DNA of 64,000 nt from an uncultured Bacteroidales bacterium (GCA_902768605.1 CACXLY010000002.1:1-64000); one strand, 5' to 3'; positions 49,853-58,098 are shown, counted from the first letter of the stretch. Made by a program: numbers and translations. The notes: a model not told the origin generated them from the sequence alone.

Positions 49853-49930
49853 AGGTGTGGTCTTTTTCTGCGTGAAAGGTCGTCTCGAAACGTGCCTCTC
49901 AAAATAATTATCCATTAAAGCAGACTAATA

Positions 49931-49947
49931 GGCACATTTTATGTGCC
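49931..49947. promoter_or_regulatory. Palindrome upstream of miaB
   Basis: GGCACAT-TTT-ATGTGCC is a perfect 7-bp inverted repeat followed by A residues, 29 bp upstream of the -7 box. It could be an operator or a weak terminator. Confidence 0.4.
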
Positions 49948-49975
49948 AAAAAACGCGAATCTCACAAAAAAGTTG

Positions 49976-49983
49976 TATCTTTG
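49976..49983 (+). promoter_or_regulatory. -7 box (TATCTTTG) of miaB
   Basis: TATCTTTG matches the consensus; it would give a leader of about 50 nt before the ATG at 50040. Confidence 0.65.
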
Positions 49984-50039
49984 CACCGAAAATGGGGGAG
50001 TATGCGCTATTTTCAGAGCTAAAGCTCGACTTGACAAAG

Positions 50040-51437
50040 ATGAAGAAACTGCTCATAGAAACTTACGGATGCCAGATGAACGTGGCCGACAGCGAGGTGG
50101 TGGCCAGCGTGATGGGTATGGCCGGATACGAAGTGACGGAGAGTCAGGATGAGGCCGATGCCGTGTTCCTGAACACATGTTCTGTGCGCGACAATGCCGA
50201 ACAAAAGATACTCTCGCGCCTCGACTACTACCACAGCTTGCAGAAGAAACAGGGTCGGCGCATCATCGTCGGCGTTCTCGGCTGCATGGCCGAAAGGGTG
50301 AAGGAGCAACTCTTAGAGGTGAATCATGCCGACCTCGTGGCAGGTCCGGACGCTTACCTCTCGTTGCCCGACCTCATCGCCCAGGCTGAGTGCGGCCACA
50401 AAGCCATCAACGTAGAACTTTCGACCACAGAGACTTACCGCGACATCGTGCCGCAGCGCATCTGCGGTCCGCACATCTCAGGCTTCGTCAGCATCATGCG
50501 CGGCTGCAACAACTTCTGCCACTACTGCATCGTGCCCTATACCAGAGGCCGCGAGCGCAGCAGGGACGTGGAGAGCATTCTGCGCGAATGCCGAGACTTG
50601 CAGGCACGCGGCTACAAAGAGGTCACGTTGCTCGGGCAGAATGTAAACTCGTACAAAAGCCCCCTCCCCGCTTCCCCTTTGGGGGAGTGCCTCAACCCCG
50701 CTGCACTTGGAAGTTTCAACGGCAATGAGGCACTCCCCAAAAGGGGGAGCGGGGAAGGGGCTTTTCCCTCGTTACTTCGCCTCGTGGCGCATGAGGTGCC
50801 ACAAATGCGGGTGCGATTCACCACGTCGCATCCCAAGGACATGAGCGACGAAACGCTCCGCGTCATCGCTGAGGAGCCCAACATCTGCCATCACATTCAC
50901 TTGCCGGTGCAGAGTGGAAGCAACCGCATCCTGAAGCTCATGAACCGCAAGTACACGAGGGAGTGGTACCTCGACCGCGTGGCAGCCATCCGGCGCATCA
51001 TTCCCGATTGTGCCATCTCGACAGACATCTTCGTCGGCTACTGCAGCGAGACGGAGGAGGATCACGCGCAAAGCCTCTCGCTGATGCGTGAGGTGGGCTA
51101 CGACAGTGCGTTCATGTTCAAGTACAGTGAGCGCCCGGGGACGTACGCCAGCAAACACTTGCCCGACGACGTGCCCGAGGACGTGAAGATACGACGGCTG
51201 AACGAAATCATCGCCTTGCAGAACGAACTCTCGGCCGAAGCCAACCGCCGATGCATCGGCAGGCAGTACGACGTCCTCATCGAAGGCGTCAGCAAGCGCA
51301 GCCGCGACGAGCTGTTCGGCCGGACGGGACAAAACAAAGTGGTCATCGTGCCGAGAGGCGACCTGCGGATAGGGCAGACCGTCCCCGTCGTCATCACAGA
51401 GGCAAGCAGCGCCACCCTCAAAGGACATATAATATAA
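50040..51437 (+). CDS. miaB: tRNA-2-methylthio-N6-isopentenyladenosine synthase
   Basis: 465 residues. The chosen start gives the conserved KKLLIETYGCQMN with the first cysteine of the N-terminal cluster; an in-frame ATG at 49992 lies within a few bases of the expected transcription start and is less likely. The radical-SAM cluster is CNNFCHYC in FVSIMRGCNNFCHYCIVPYTRGRERSR; the C-terminal TRAM-like domain includes VLIEGVSKRSRDELFGRTGQNKVV. MiaB methylthiolates i6A37 in tRNAs reading UNN codons. Residues about 206-242, between GQNVNSY and LLRLVAHEV, are encoded by a 111-bp insert with 40-bp inverted repeats (50655-50765) and should form an extra surface loop. Confidence 0.93.
   Translation: MKKLLIETYGCQMNVADSEVVASVMGMAGYEVTESQDEADAVFLNTCSVRDNAEQKILSRLDYYHSLQKKQGRRIIVGVLGCMAERVKEQLLEVNHADLVAGPDAYLSLPDLIAQAECGHKAINVELSTTETYRDIVPQRICGPHISGFVSIMRGCNNFCHYCIVPYTRGRERSRDVESILRECRDLQARGYKEVTLLGQNVNSYKSPLPASPLGECLNPAALGSFNGNEALPKRGSGEGAFPSLLRLVAHEVPQMRVRFTTSHPKDMSDETLRVIAEEPNICHHIHLPVQSGSNRILKLMNRKYTREWYLDRVAAIRRIIPDCAISTDIFVGYCSETEEDHAQSLSLMREVGYDSAFMFKYSERPGTYASKHLPDDVPEDVKIRRLNEIIALQNELSAEANRRCIGRQYDVLIEGVSKRSRDELFGRTGQNKVVIVPRGDLRIGQTVPVVITEASSATLKGHII
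50655..50765 (+). repeat. C/T-rich palindromic element pair, in frame in miaB
   Basis: 111 bp, 37 codons. Left arm 50655-50694 and right arm 50726-50765 are inverted copies with 37 of 40 matches, beginning AAAAGCCCCCTCCCCGCTTC on the left. Each arm contains CCCCTTTGGGGGAG, the core of the intergenic copies. The 31-bp loop is unique. Confidence 0.9.
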
Positions 51438-51450
51438 TAATGTATAGGAA

Positions 51451-52326
51451 ATGACACATAAGAAGAAAAAGAAACGCAAGATAGCACGCACCATGCAGGC
51501 CATCACCAGTGCCATCAGCACCACTCTGCTGCTCATCCTCTTTGGACTCGTCATACTGCTCTCGCTCACGGCCCGCGTCGTGGCGGACAGCGTCAAGGAG
51601 AACCTTACCGTGACGGCTGTGCTCGACGACGATGTGCAAACCTCGGAGGCCGCTCGTCTGCTCGACTCGTTGAAGACGAAGCATTACGTCAGCAGCATCG
51701 AATACATCAGTCGCGAGCAGGCTCTGCAAGAGCAGATAGAGAGCATGGGCATCGACCCGACCGAGTTCCTCGGGGCAAACCCCTTCTCCATCTCGATGGA
51801 GATAAAGATGAAACCTGAGTACTCGTGCAACGACAGCTTAGAGTGGATTGCCGGCGAGCTGAAGAGTTCGAAGCTTATAGCAGATGTGGTTTACCAGAAA
51901 GACCTGGTGGAGAGCCTCAACTTCAACCTCCACCGAGCCTCTCTCTTTATGCTTGCCATCGCTCTCCTGCTGGTCGTCATCTCCCTGAGCCTCATCAACA
52001 ACACCGTCCGGTTGAGTGTCTTCCACCATCGCTTCGTGTTGCACACCATGAAGCTTGTGGGCGCGAAGTGGAGCTTCATACGTCGGCCGTTCCTCGTCAA
52101 GGGCTTCTGGCTGGGCGTTGTCTCAGCGCTCCTCGCCGACGCCGCCATCATAGGAGGCATCTATTGGGCAGCAAGGTACGACAGCGGCATCTTGAACTAT
52201 GTCACCCAACAAAACATGATCATCACGGCCGTCTCAGTACTCGTCATCGGACTCCTGCTGACGACCATTTGCACCTATTTCTCCGTGACGCATTGCCTAA
52301 AGATGCGCGTGTCGGAGCTCTATTAG
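51451..52326 (+). CDS. ftsX: Cell-division protein FtsX
   Basis: 291 residues with four membrane segments. A basic start (KKKKKRKIARTMQAITSAIS) precedes helix 1; the extracytoplasmic domain (LTVTAVLDDDVQTSEAARLLDSL, EYISREQALQEQIESMG, NPFSISMEIKMKPEY) and the FtsX/MacB-like C-terminal membrane part (LINNTVRLSVFHHRFVLHTMKLVGAKWSFIRRPFLVKG) are diagnostic. With the ATPase FtsE (not in the window) it controls septal peptidoglycan hydrolases. It follows miaB by 13 bp. Confidence 0.93.
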   Translation: MTHKKKKKRKIARTMQAITSAISTTLLLILFGLVILLSLTARVVADSVKENLTVTAVLDDDVQTSEAARLLDSLKTKHYVSSIEYISREQALQEQIESMGIDPTEFLGANPFSISMEIKMKPEYSCNDSLEWIAGELKSSKLIADVVYQKDLVESLNFNLHRASLFMLAIALLLVVISLSLINNTVRLSVFHHRFVLHTMKLVGAKWSFIRRPFLVKGFWLGVVSALLADAAIIGGIYWAARYDSGILNYVTQQNMIITAVSVLVIGLLLTTICTYFSVTHCLKMRVSELY

Positions 52327-52498
52327 AAGCCTCCCCCGACCCCTCCAAAGGAGGGGGGAACTGCCCCCAGCGGCTCTTTAAATAATTAAATTTCTAAATC
52401 GTAAATAAATCGTAAATCGTAAATCGTCAAATCGTAAATTCTTTATCGTTAAATCGTAAATAATATCCTCCCCCAACCCCTCCAGAGGAGGGGGGAAT
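52327..52498. repeat. Two C/T-rich palindromic elements with a CGTAAAT array between them
   Basis: AAGCCTCCCCCGACCCCTCC with AAAGGAGGGGGGAA (52327-52361), then CGTAAAT words (about 52388-52460), then CTCCCCCAACCCCTCC with AGAGGAGGGGGGAATAGG (52467-52504). The order element, word array, gene matches the loci at 9813-10007 and 27436-27633. Confidence 0.8.
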
Positions 52499-52504
52499 AG
52501 GATG

Positions 52505-52573
52505 GGGGATTAAATAATAAAATAGTCAAATCGTAAATAAATCGTAAATCGTAAATCGTCAAATAGTAAATAA
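52505..52573. repeat. CGTAAAT word array before the DUF3098 gene
   Basis: Words TAAATAATAAAATAG and AATCGTAAAT run to 1 bp before the ATG at 52575. This 70-bp stretch is nearly the same as 9915-9990. Confidence 0.75.
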
Positions 52574-52574
52574 C

Positions 52575-52799
52575 ATGGCATTTAGTAAAAAGAACTACAT
52601 CCTTTTGGCCATAGGAATGGCAATCGTCATCGTTGGCCTTGTGTTGATGTCAGGCGACGGGAGTGCCGAAGGCTTCTTCAATCCCGACATCTTCAGCGCG
52701 CGTCGCATCAAAGTGGCACCCCTCGTGAGCCTCTTCGGCTTCTGCTTCATCATGTTCGCCATCATGTACAAGCCCAAAACACGTAACGAAGAGAAGTAA
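52575..52799 (+). CDS. DUF3098 small membrane protein
   Basis: 74 residues with two membrane helices (YILLAIGMAIVIVGLVLM and LVSLFGFCFIMFAIMY) joined by a loop containing GFFNPDIFSARRIKVAP, the conserved DUF3098 segment. This family is Bacteroidota-specific and typically sits, as here, between ftsX and uppP. Its function is unknown; the neighbours suggest a role at the division or cell-wall machinery. Confidence 0.9.
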   Translation: MAFSKKNYILLAIGMAIVIVGLVLMSGDGSAEGFFNPDIFSARRIKVAPLVSLFGFCFIMFAIMYKPKTRNEEK

Positions 52800-52811
52800 G
52801 GAGGCACGGCT

Positions 52812-53675
52812 ATGACAGTTATTGAGACCATCATCATTGCCATCGTGGAAGGCCTGACGGAATTCCTTCCCGTGTCTTCAACGGGCCACATGATTATCAC
52901 GCAGAACCTGTTGGGAGTGGAGAGCACGCCCTTCGTCAAGGCATTCACCATCATCATCCAGTTTGGCGCCATCCTTTCCGTCGTGTGCCTCTACTGGAAC
53001 CGTTTCTTCAGATTGAACCGCATACCAGCACCCTACGGCAGTACGCCGCTTCAGGCCTTCCTCCACAAGTGGGACTTCTACTGGAAGCTGCTCGTTGCGT
53101 TCATTCCCGCCATAGTGATTGGCTTCATCGGCAAGATGTCGGGCCTCATCGACCGCTTCCTCGAAAGCGTCGAGGTGGTGGCAATCATGCTGGTTCTCGG
53201 CGGCATCTTCATGCTCTTCTGCGACCGCCTGTTCAACAAGGGTAGTGAGCGGACAGAGCTGACCGAGGCGAGGGCTTTCCGCATCGGCCTGTTCCAATGC
53301 ATCGCCATGATACCGGGCGTGTCGCGTTCCATGGCAACCATCGTGGGCGGCATGGCGCAGAAGCTGACCCGCCGCGCCGCAGCGGAGTTCTCCTTCTTCC
53401 TCGCAGTACCGACGATGGCGGCAGCCACCGCCCTGGACTTCCTGCAGTTGTTCTTCGGCGACGAGGCAGATGCCAGCTGGGCCACACGCGATAACCTGAT
53501 GATGCTCGCGCTGGGCTGCGTGGTGGCTTTCGTCGTGGCGTTGCTCGCCATGAAGTGGTTCGTGGCCTTCCTCACCAAGTATGGCTTCAAGGCCTTCGGC
53601 GTCTATCGCATCATCGTAGGCATTATCATCCTCGCCCTTCTCTGGACGGGACATTCACTCGTAATGGTTGACTGA
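52812..53675 (+). CDS. uppP: Undecaprenyl-diphosphate phosphatase (BacA family)
   Basis: 287 residues, eight hydrophobic segments. Catalytic motifs are [17 protein letters not shown] near the N-terminus and [16 protein letters not shown] in the middle, whose Ser/Arg residues are conserved. It recycles undecaprenyl diphosphate to the monophosphate carrier used for peptidoglycan and for the surface glycan made by the locus at 4403-18460. The stop overlaps the truB start by one base. Confidence 0.95.
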   Translation: MTVIETIIIAIVEGLTEFLPVSSTGHMIITQNLLGVESTPFVKAFTIIIQFGAILSVVCLYWNRFFRLNRIPAPYGSTPLQAFLHKWDFYWKLLVAFIPAIVIGFIGKMSGLIDRFLESVEVVAIMLVLGGIFMLFCDRLFNKGSERTELTEARAFRIGLFQCIAMIPGVSRSMATIVGGMAQKLTRRAAAEFSFFLAVPTMAAATALDFLQLFFGDEADASWATRDNLMMLALGCVVAFVVALLAMKWFVAFLTKYGFKAFGVYRIIVGIIILALLWTGHSLVMVD

Positions 53676-54367
53676 TGGATTTCCTCGAGGGAGAGATACT
53701 CTGTTTCGACAAGCCGCTCCGGTGGACGAGTTTCAACCTTGTGGCTAAGATACGCAGCCAGCTGTGTCACCGACTGGGCGTGAAGAAGCTCAAGGTAGGT
53801 CACGCCGGCACCCTCGACCCGTTGGCGACGGGCGTTATGGTCATCTGCACGGGCAAAGCGACGAAGCGCATCGACGAGCTGCAGGCACACGTCAAGGAGT
53901 ACGTCGCGACGCTGCAGTTTGGCGCGACAACGCCCTGCTTCGATCTCGAGAAGCCGATAGACAAGATATATCCAACCGAGCACATCACCGAATCGTTGCT
54001 GCGCGACGTGCTCAGCAAGTTTGTGGGCCGCATAGAGCAGGTGCCGCCAGCCTTCTCGGCCTGCAAGATCGACGGCAAGCGCGCGTACGACCTCGCCCGG
54101 AAGGGTAGGGAAGTGGAGCTCAAGCCGAAGGTCTTGGTCATCGACGAGATAGAGCTCCTCGACTTCGACCAGGAGAAGATGCAGGCCACGATACGCGTTG
54201 TCTGCAGCAAAGGCACGTACATCCGCGCCCTGGCTCGCGACATCGGGCAGGCCCTCGATAGCGGCGCCCACCTCATCGCCCTGCGCCGCACCCGCGTCGG
54301 CAACGTCCGCGTCGAGGACTGCATGCAGGTGGAGGACTTCCCAAACTGGCTTCAAAATAATTCATAA
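53675..54367 (+). CDS. truB: tRNA pseudouridine-55 synthase
   Basis: 230 residues, a short TruB lacking the PUA domain, as is normal in Bacteroidota. The catalytic aspartate is D48 in KVGHAGTLDPLATGVMVICTG; CFDKPLRWTSFNLVAKIR and YVATLQFGATT are further signatures, with the C-terminal KGTYIRALARDIG. It makes pseudouridine 55 in the T loop of most tRNAs. Last gene of the ftsX-uppP-truB cluster. Confidence 0.95.
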   Translation: MDFLEGEILCFDKPLRWTSFNLVAKIRSQLCHRLGVKKLKVGHAGTLDPLATGVMVICTGKATKRIDELQAHVKEYVATLQFGATTPCFDLEKPIDKIYPTEHITESLLRDVLSKFVGRIEQVPPAFSACKIDGKRAYDLARKGREVELKPKVLVIDEIELLDFDQEKMQATIRVVCSKGTYIRALARDIGQALDSGAHLIALRRTRVGNVRVEDCMQVEDFPNWLQNNS

Positions 54368-54636
54368 TTCACAATTCATAATTCATAATTGTTAATTTAT
54401 AATTCACAATTGTTAATTCATAATTTGTAATTCATAATTCATAATTATTTCTTTGCCGCCCCAACTATTTCTATCAAACGCCTCATCTATATTCCCTAAA
54501 CGACCAAACGACAAATCTCCTAAACGAGCAAACGACCAAACGACCAATCTCCCAAACGACCAAATAATCTCCCCAACGCCCTAACTATATTCCCTAAACG
54601 ACTAAACGACTAATCTCCTAAACGACCAAATAAAAC
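54361..54636. repeat. TTCATAATT and AAACGACCAAACGACC word arrays before queA
   Basis: The first 90 bp consist of words TTCATAATT, TTCACAATT and TGTTAATT. The next 160 bp consist of words CTAAACGACCAAACGACC, AATCTCC and CCCTAACTATATTCC and run to the queA start. No promoter box or hairpin is obvious. Confidence 0.7.
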
Positions 54637-55719
54637 ATGAAACTACAGCAATTCAAGTACAAGCTTCCCGAAGACCGTATCGCCCTGGAGCCCACGCCGT
54701 TCCGCGACGACTGCCGACTCATGGTGATTCACGCCAAGAAGGGTGTCATCGAGCATCACCAGTCGTTTCGCGACGTGCTCAATTACTTCGATGAGAAGGA
54801 CGTCTTCGTATTCAACGACACCAAGGTCTTCCCGGCCCGCCTCTACGGAAACAAGGAGAAGACGGGCGCCAAGATAGAGGTCTTCCTGCTTCGCGAACTG
54901 AACAAGGACATGCGTCTCTGGGACGTGCTGGTCGATCCTGCACGCAAGATTCGCATCGGCAACAAACTCTATTTCGGAGAAGACGAGTCGCTGGTGGCTG
55001 AGGTGATAGACAACACGACGAGCCGCGGCCGCACGCTGCGCTTCCTCTTCGACGGCACGCACGACGAGTTCAAGCGCGCCCTCTTCGCCCTCGGCGAGAC
55101 GCCCATCCCCAAACAAATCATCAAGCGCGACGTCTTGCCTGACGACGTAGAGAACTTCCAGACCATCTTCGCCGAGAAAGAGGGCGCCGTGACGGCTCCC
55201 ACAGCCGGCCTCCACTTCTCTCCACAGTTGATGAAGATGATGGAAATCAAGGGCGTGGACTTCGCCTTCGTGACCCTGCACTGCGGCCTCAGCAACTTCC
55301 GCGAGATAGACGTCGAGGACCTGACGAAGCACAAGATGGACAGCGAGGAGATGCACATCGACCAGCAGGCGTGCGACATCATCAACAAGGCGCACCTCGA
55401 GGGTCACAAGATTGTCGCCGTCGGCACGACGGTGCAGCGCGTCCTCGAGACGTCGGTCTCCACGGACGGCCAGCTCAAGGAGTTCCACGGCTGGACGAAC
55501 CGCTTCATCTTCCCGCCCTACGACTTCCACATGGCAGACGCCATGGTGGCTAACTTCTACATGCCCTACAGCACACTGCTCATGCTGACCTGCGCCTTCG
55601 GCGGCTACGACCTCATCATGAAGGCGTACAAGGAAGCGCTCCGCTACAACGAGAACGACCCCGGCAAACGCTACCGCTTCGGCCCCTACGGCGACGCGAT
55701 GCTGATACTGAATGACTAA
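54637..55719 (+). CDS. queA: S-adenosylmethionine:tRNA ribosyltransferase-isomerase
   Basis: 360 residues. Characteristic segments are [87 protein letters not shown] and [16 protein letters not shown]. It builds epoxyqueuosine on tRNAs with GUN anticodons, the last step but one in queuosine synthesis. The gene is followed by the inverted-repeat cassette carrying the four-helix-bundle gene. Confidence 0.95.
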   Translation: MKLQQFKYKLPEDRIALEPTPFRDDCRLMVIHAKKGVIEHHQSFRDVLNYFDEKDVFVFNDTKVFPARLYGNKEKTGAKIEVFLLRELNKDMRLWDVLVDPARKIRIGNKLYFGEDESLVAEVIDNTTSRGRTLRFLFDGTHDEFKRALFALGETPIPKQIIKRDVLPDDVENFQTIFAEKEGAVTAPTAGLHFSPQLMKMMEIKGVDFAFVTLHCGLSNFREIDVEDLTKHKMDSEEMHIDQQACDIINKAHLEGHKIVAVGTTVQRVLETSVSTDGQLKEFHGWTNRFIFPPYDFHMADAMVANFYMPYSTLLMLTCAFGGYDLIMKAYKEALRYNENDPGKRYRFGPYGDAMLILND

Positions 55720-55734
55720 TCATAGTTCATAATT

Positions 55735-56184
55735 GACTTACGTCGAGCTAAAGCTTCATAATTCATAATTCATAGTTGAAGGGAAGGTATTATGAAGGAG
55801 AGTATCATCAGGGACAAGAGCATGTGCTTTGCCATTCGAATCGTTCGATGCTACAAGTACTTGGTCGAGGAAAAACGTGAGTTTATCCTTTCCAAGCAGT
55901 TGCTTCGCAGCGGAACAAGCATAGGAGCGAACATAAAGGAGGCATTAAGAGGACAAGGTCGGCCCGACTTCACAGCTAAGATGAGCATCTCCTTAAAAGA
56001 GGCCAGCGAGTGCGAATACTGGATAGAGTTGTTGATGAACACTGAGTACTTGCCTTCCGACTCTGCGCAATCCTTGTTGGAAGACTGTCAGGAACTTATC
56101 AAAATATTAGTGTCGATAGTGAAGTCAACAAACGAGAGATAACTATGAAACTATGAATTATGAAGCTTTAGCTCGACGTAAGTC
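55735..56184. mobile_element. Putative cassette: four-helix-bundle gene between 33-bp inverted repeats
   Basis: 55735-55767 (begins GACTTACGTCGAGCTAAAGC) and 56152-56184 are perfect inverted copies over 33 bp. They enclose one gene and nothing else; no transposase is present. AT-rich words of the TTCATAATTCATAGTT type lie on both outer sides. It separates queA from folK. Either a non-autonomous mobile unit or a pair of inverted intergenic repeats that bracket the gene by chance. Confidence 0.6.
55792..56142 (+). CDS. Four-helix-bundle protein (23S rRNA intervening-sequence protein family)
   Basis: 116 residues. FAIRIVRCYKYLVEEKREFILSKQLLRSGTSIGANIKEALRGQG and FTAKMSISLKEASECEYWIELL are hallmarks of the S23/IVP family, small pentameric four-helix bundles first seen encoded in 23S rRNA intervening sequences and common as single genes in Bacteroidota. 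The function is unknown; the basic ring surface suggests nucleic-acid binding. The gene sits in a 450-bp segment between perfect 33-bp inverted repeats, while queA and folK on either side are unrelated housekeeping genes, suggesting that it was inserted. Confidence 0.88.
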   Translation: MKESIIRDKSMCFAIRIVRCYKYLVEEKREFILSKQLLRSGTSIGANIKEALRGQGRPDFTAKMSISLKEASECEYWIELLMNTEYLPSDSAQSLLEDCQELIKILVSIVKSTNER

Positions 56185-56202
56185 AACTATGAACTATGAA
56201 TT

Positions 56203-56619
56203 ATGAACTCTGAACTATATATCTCTCTCGGCTCCAACCTTGGCGACCGGGCCGAGATGCTGCACCGTGCCATCGCGCTTATCGATGAACGGGTTGGTGC
56301 GGTGCAGAGCGTCTCGTCCTTCATTGAGACGGAACCGTGGGGGTTCCAGAGCGAGCACCCCTTCCTGAATGCTGCCGTGAAGGTGCTGACGACGCTTTCG
56401 CCCATGCAGTGCCTCGAGGCGACGCAGCAGATAGAGCGCGAGCTGGGGCGCAAGAAGAAGTCGAAGGGCGGCATATACCACGACCGGCCCATCGACATCG
56501 ACCTGCTTTTGTACGACGACCTCACCATTTCCACTCCCCGGCTCACCATCCCGCATCCACACATGCACGAGCGCGACTTCGTCATGATACCGCTCAGGGA
56601 GATCCTTCCCAACGCATAA
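56203..56619 (+). CDS. folK: 6-hydroxymethyl-7,8-dihydropterin pyrophosphokinase
   Basis: 138 residues, slightly short. ELYISLGSNLGDRAEMLHRAI is the N-terminal FolK signature; ETEPWGFQSEHPFLNAAVKV and HDRPIDIDLLLYDD (with the catalytic Asp pair) and IPHPHMHERDFVMIPL complete the family pattern. It transfers pyrophosphate from ATP to the pterin in folate synthesis. The start codon lies inside the AACTATGAATTATGAACT word repeat that flanks the neighbouring cassette; the first three residues are therefore repeat-derived. Confidence 0.93.
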   Translation: MNSELYISLGSNLGDRAEMLHRAIALIDERVGAVQSVSSFIETEPWGFQSEHPFLNAAVKVLTTLSPMQCLEATQQIERELGRKKKSKGGIYHDRPIDIDLLLYDDLTISTPRLTIPHPHMHERDFVMIPLREILPNA

Positions 56620-56637
56620 AATCTGACGCCTAAATAC

Positions 56638-56658
56638 GGGGCATCGGCTGCCCTTTTT
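56638..56658 (+). terminator. Terminator after folK
   Basis: GGGGCA-TCGGC-TGCCCT with five T residues, 19 bp after the folK stop. Confidence 0.6.
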
Positions 56659-56675
56659 CGTGGCGTCTGCAGTTC

Positions 56676-56770
56676 CTTGCTGTAGCGTCTGCAGTTCCTT
56701 GCTGTGGCGTTGGCAGTTCCTTGCTGTGGCGTCGGCAGTTCCTTGCTGTGGCGTCGAATCGCCCCTCGTG
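56676..56770. repeat. 22-bp phased CACAGCAAG array 6 (reverse orientation)
   Basis: CTTGCTGT at 56676, 56698, 56720 and 56742, exactly 22 bp apart, each preceded by GCAGTTC. A CTCGTGTCG variant follows at 56765. It begins 18 bp after the folK terminator. Confidence 0.88.
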
Positions 56771-56976
56771 TCGGGCTGGCCGGCCCCATCTGTCAGTTCG
56801 CTTTTCCGACATGTCGAGTCGCCTTCTGCGACTTGTTGATTTGTCGTGCCCTTATGATAATAATTCTTTTTTCCAATATGTTAGGTTGCAAAATATACTA
56901 AAAATAAAATGACATAAATACGGCATGACCTAAAAACTTATGCGTGTTCTATTATGTCTATTTATGCAAATAATAG

Positions 56977-56984
56977 TATCTTTG
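56977..56984 (+). promoter_or_regulatory. -7 box (TATCTTTG) of the HTH gene
   Basis: TATCTTTG lies 29 bp before the ATG at 57014; an in-frame start at 56954 would lie upstream of it and is rejected. Confidence 0.6.
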
Positions 56985-57013
56985 CACTCGAAAAAATACT
57001 TTTTTCACACACC

Positions 57014-57571
57014 ATGATAGCACAGACTACAACAAAGAGTGAATTTAAGACACTGTTGAAGAGCTTGCTGGATGCTCACGAAAAAGATGTGCGAGCATTA
57101 AAGAAAGAGGTCAGCAAGCTGGAAAAGGAAATCGCCAATCTGAAGAAAATCGAGTCGTTTTCGTCACCTATGGCGAATGGCGTTGAGGACATTTTGGAGA
57201 AGGGTCGCATGGCGCGCGACAGAATGAGCAGTTTCGTGACAACCGGCAAGGCCAAGCCCACAAAGAAGGATTGGGAGGCCATCCTGCGGATGTACGAAAT
57301 CGAGCACCACGACTTCATCTTCTACCTGCTCTCAGGAAGCAAGGGAATGCTGTCCGGACGCGATTTCCTGGTATGCCTCCTCGTCAGGGACGGCTGGAAG
57401 GAATACAGCATACAGATTCTCCTGAACATATCCTCGGAGCGCATCTCCAACGTGTTCCGCAAGATCAATGGCATCCTGTTCGACCAGGATACGAGCAAGA
57501 ACCTGGAGAAGAACATCTTGTCCGTCAAGACGGATAAGCGGGTATTCACCTTCCCAAGCTGGCTTCCATAG
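57014..57571 (+). CDS. Coiled-coil protein with C-terminal LuxR-like DNA-binding helix-turn-helix
   Basis: 185 residues, soluble. Residues about 10-55 form a strongly charged coiled coil (DVRALKKEVSKLEKEIANLKK). The C-terminal ~85 residues look like the DNA-binding end of Bacteroidota TPR/LuxR-type regulators: MLSGRDFLVCLLVRDGWKEYSIQILLNISSERISNVFRKINGILF, where the -ISSERISNVFRKIN- helix would read DNA. It has no receiver, TPR or membrane part, so it would be a stand-alone regulator, probably dimeric through the coiled coil. This is my reading of pattern, not a firm family match. It has its own promoter and lies next to rpsO. Confidence 0.55.
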   Translation: MIAQTTTKSEFKTLLKSLLDAHEKDVRALKKEVSKLEKEIANLKKIESFSSPMANGVEDILEKGRMARDRMSSFVTTGKAKPTKKDWEAILRMYEIEHHDFIFYLLSGSKGMLSGRDFLVCLLVRDGWKEYSIQILLNISSERISNVFRKINGILFDQDTSKNLEKNILSVKTDKRVFTFPSWLP

Positions 57572-57677
57572 GTACATAACGTCTGAGACAGAGCACTTTC
57601 GCACGGGGTAAAGTACATTTTTAATAAGAAAAGGAAAAATTTTCTGCTTTTCATTTTTCACTTTTCACTTTTTATTG

Positions 57678-57685
57678 TACCTTTG
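57678..57685 (+). promoter_or_regulatory. -7 box (TACCTTTG) of rpsO
   Basis: A perfect box 74 bp upstream of the rpsO ATG. The ~65-nt leader could hold the usual S15 autoregulatory structure, which I did not resolve. Confidence 0.7.
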
Positions 57686-57759
57686 CACCCGCATTTGCGA
57701 AACAGTGCCGACGAGAGGTGCTGTTCGACAAACAAGTTCAACACATAACAAACATCATT

Positions 57760-58029
57760 ATGTACTTAGATTCAGCTAAGAAAGAAGAGATCTTTGAGAA
57801 GTTCGGCCAGGGCAAACAGGACACTGGTAGTGCCGAGAGCCAAATCGCTCTGTTCACTCACCGCATTGCTCACCTCACCGAGCACATGAAGCAAAACCGC
57901 AAGGACCATAGCACGGAACGTGCCCTCACAGGCCTTGTAGGTAAGCGTCGCGCCCTGCTCAACTACCTGAAGGCCCGCGACATCACCCGTTATCGTGCCA
58001 TTGTCAAAGCTCTCGGCCTGCGTAAGTAA
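57760..58029 (+). CDS. rpsO: 30S ribosomal protein S15
   Basis: 89 residues from the ATG before YLDSAKKEEIFEKFG. GSAESQIALFTHRIAHLTEHMKQNRKDHSTERALTGLVGKRRALLNYL and the C-terminal RYRAIVKALGLRK are unmistakable. It binds the central domain of 16S rRNA early in 30S assembly. Own promoter upstream and strong terminator downstream. Confidence 0.98.
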   Translation: MYLDSAKKEEIFEKFGQGKQDTGSAESQIALFTHRIAHLTEHMKQNRKDHSTERALTGLVGKRRALLNYLKARDITRYRAIVKALGLRK

Positions 58030-58056
58030 TCTACGCAGCTCCGCTGGAAAAGAAAC

Positions 58057-58098
58057 AAAGGCTGCATTCCCTCAGCGGGCGTGCAGCCTTTCTTATTT
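58057..58098 (+). terminator. Terminator after rpsO
   Basis: AAAGGCTGCA (58057-58066) pairs perfectly with TGCAGCCTTT (58082-58091), 15-nt loop, then CTTATTTT. Confidence 0.88.

Noticed and set aside
49992..50039. Earlier in-frame ATG for miaB at 49992
   Set aside because: It lies 9 bp after the -7 box, so the transcript would be leaderless, and the added residues are not part of the MiaB family start KKLLIETYGCQMN.
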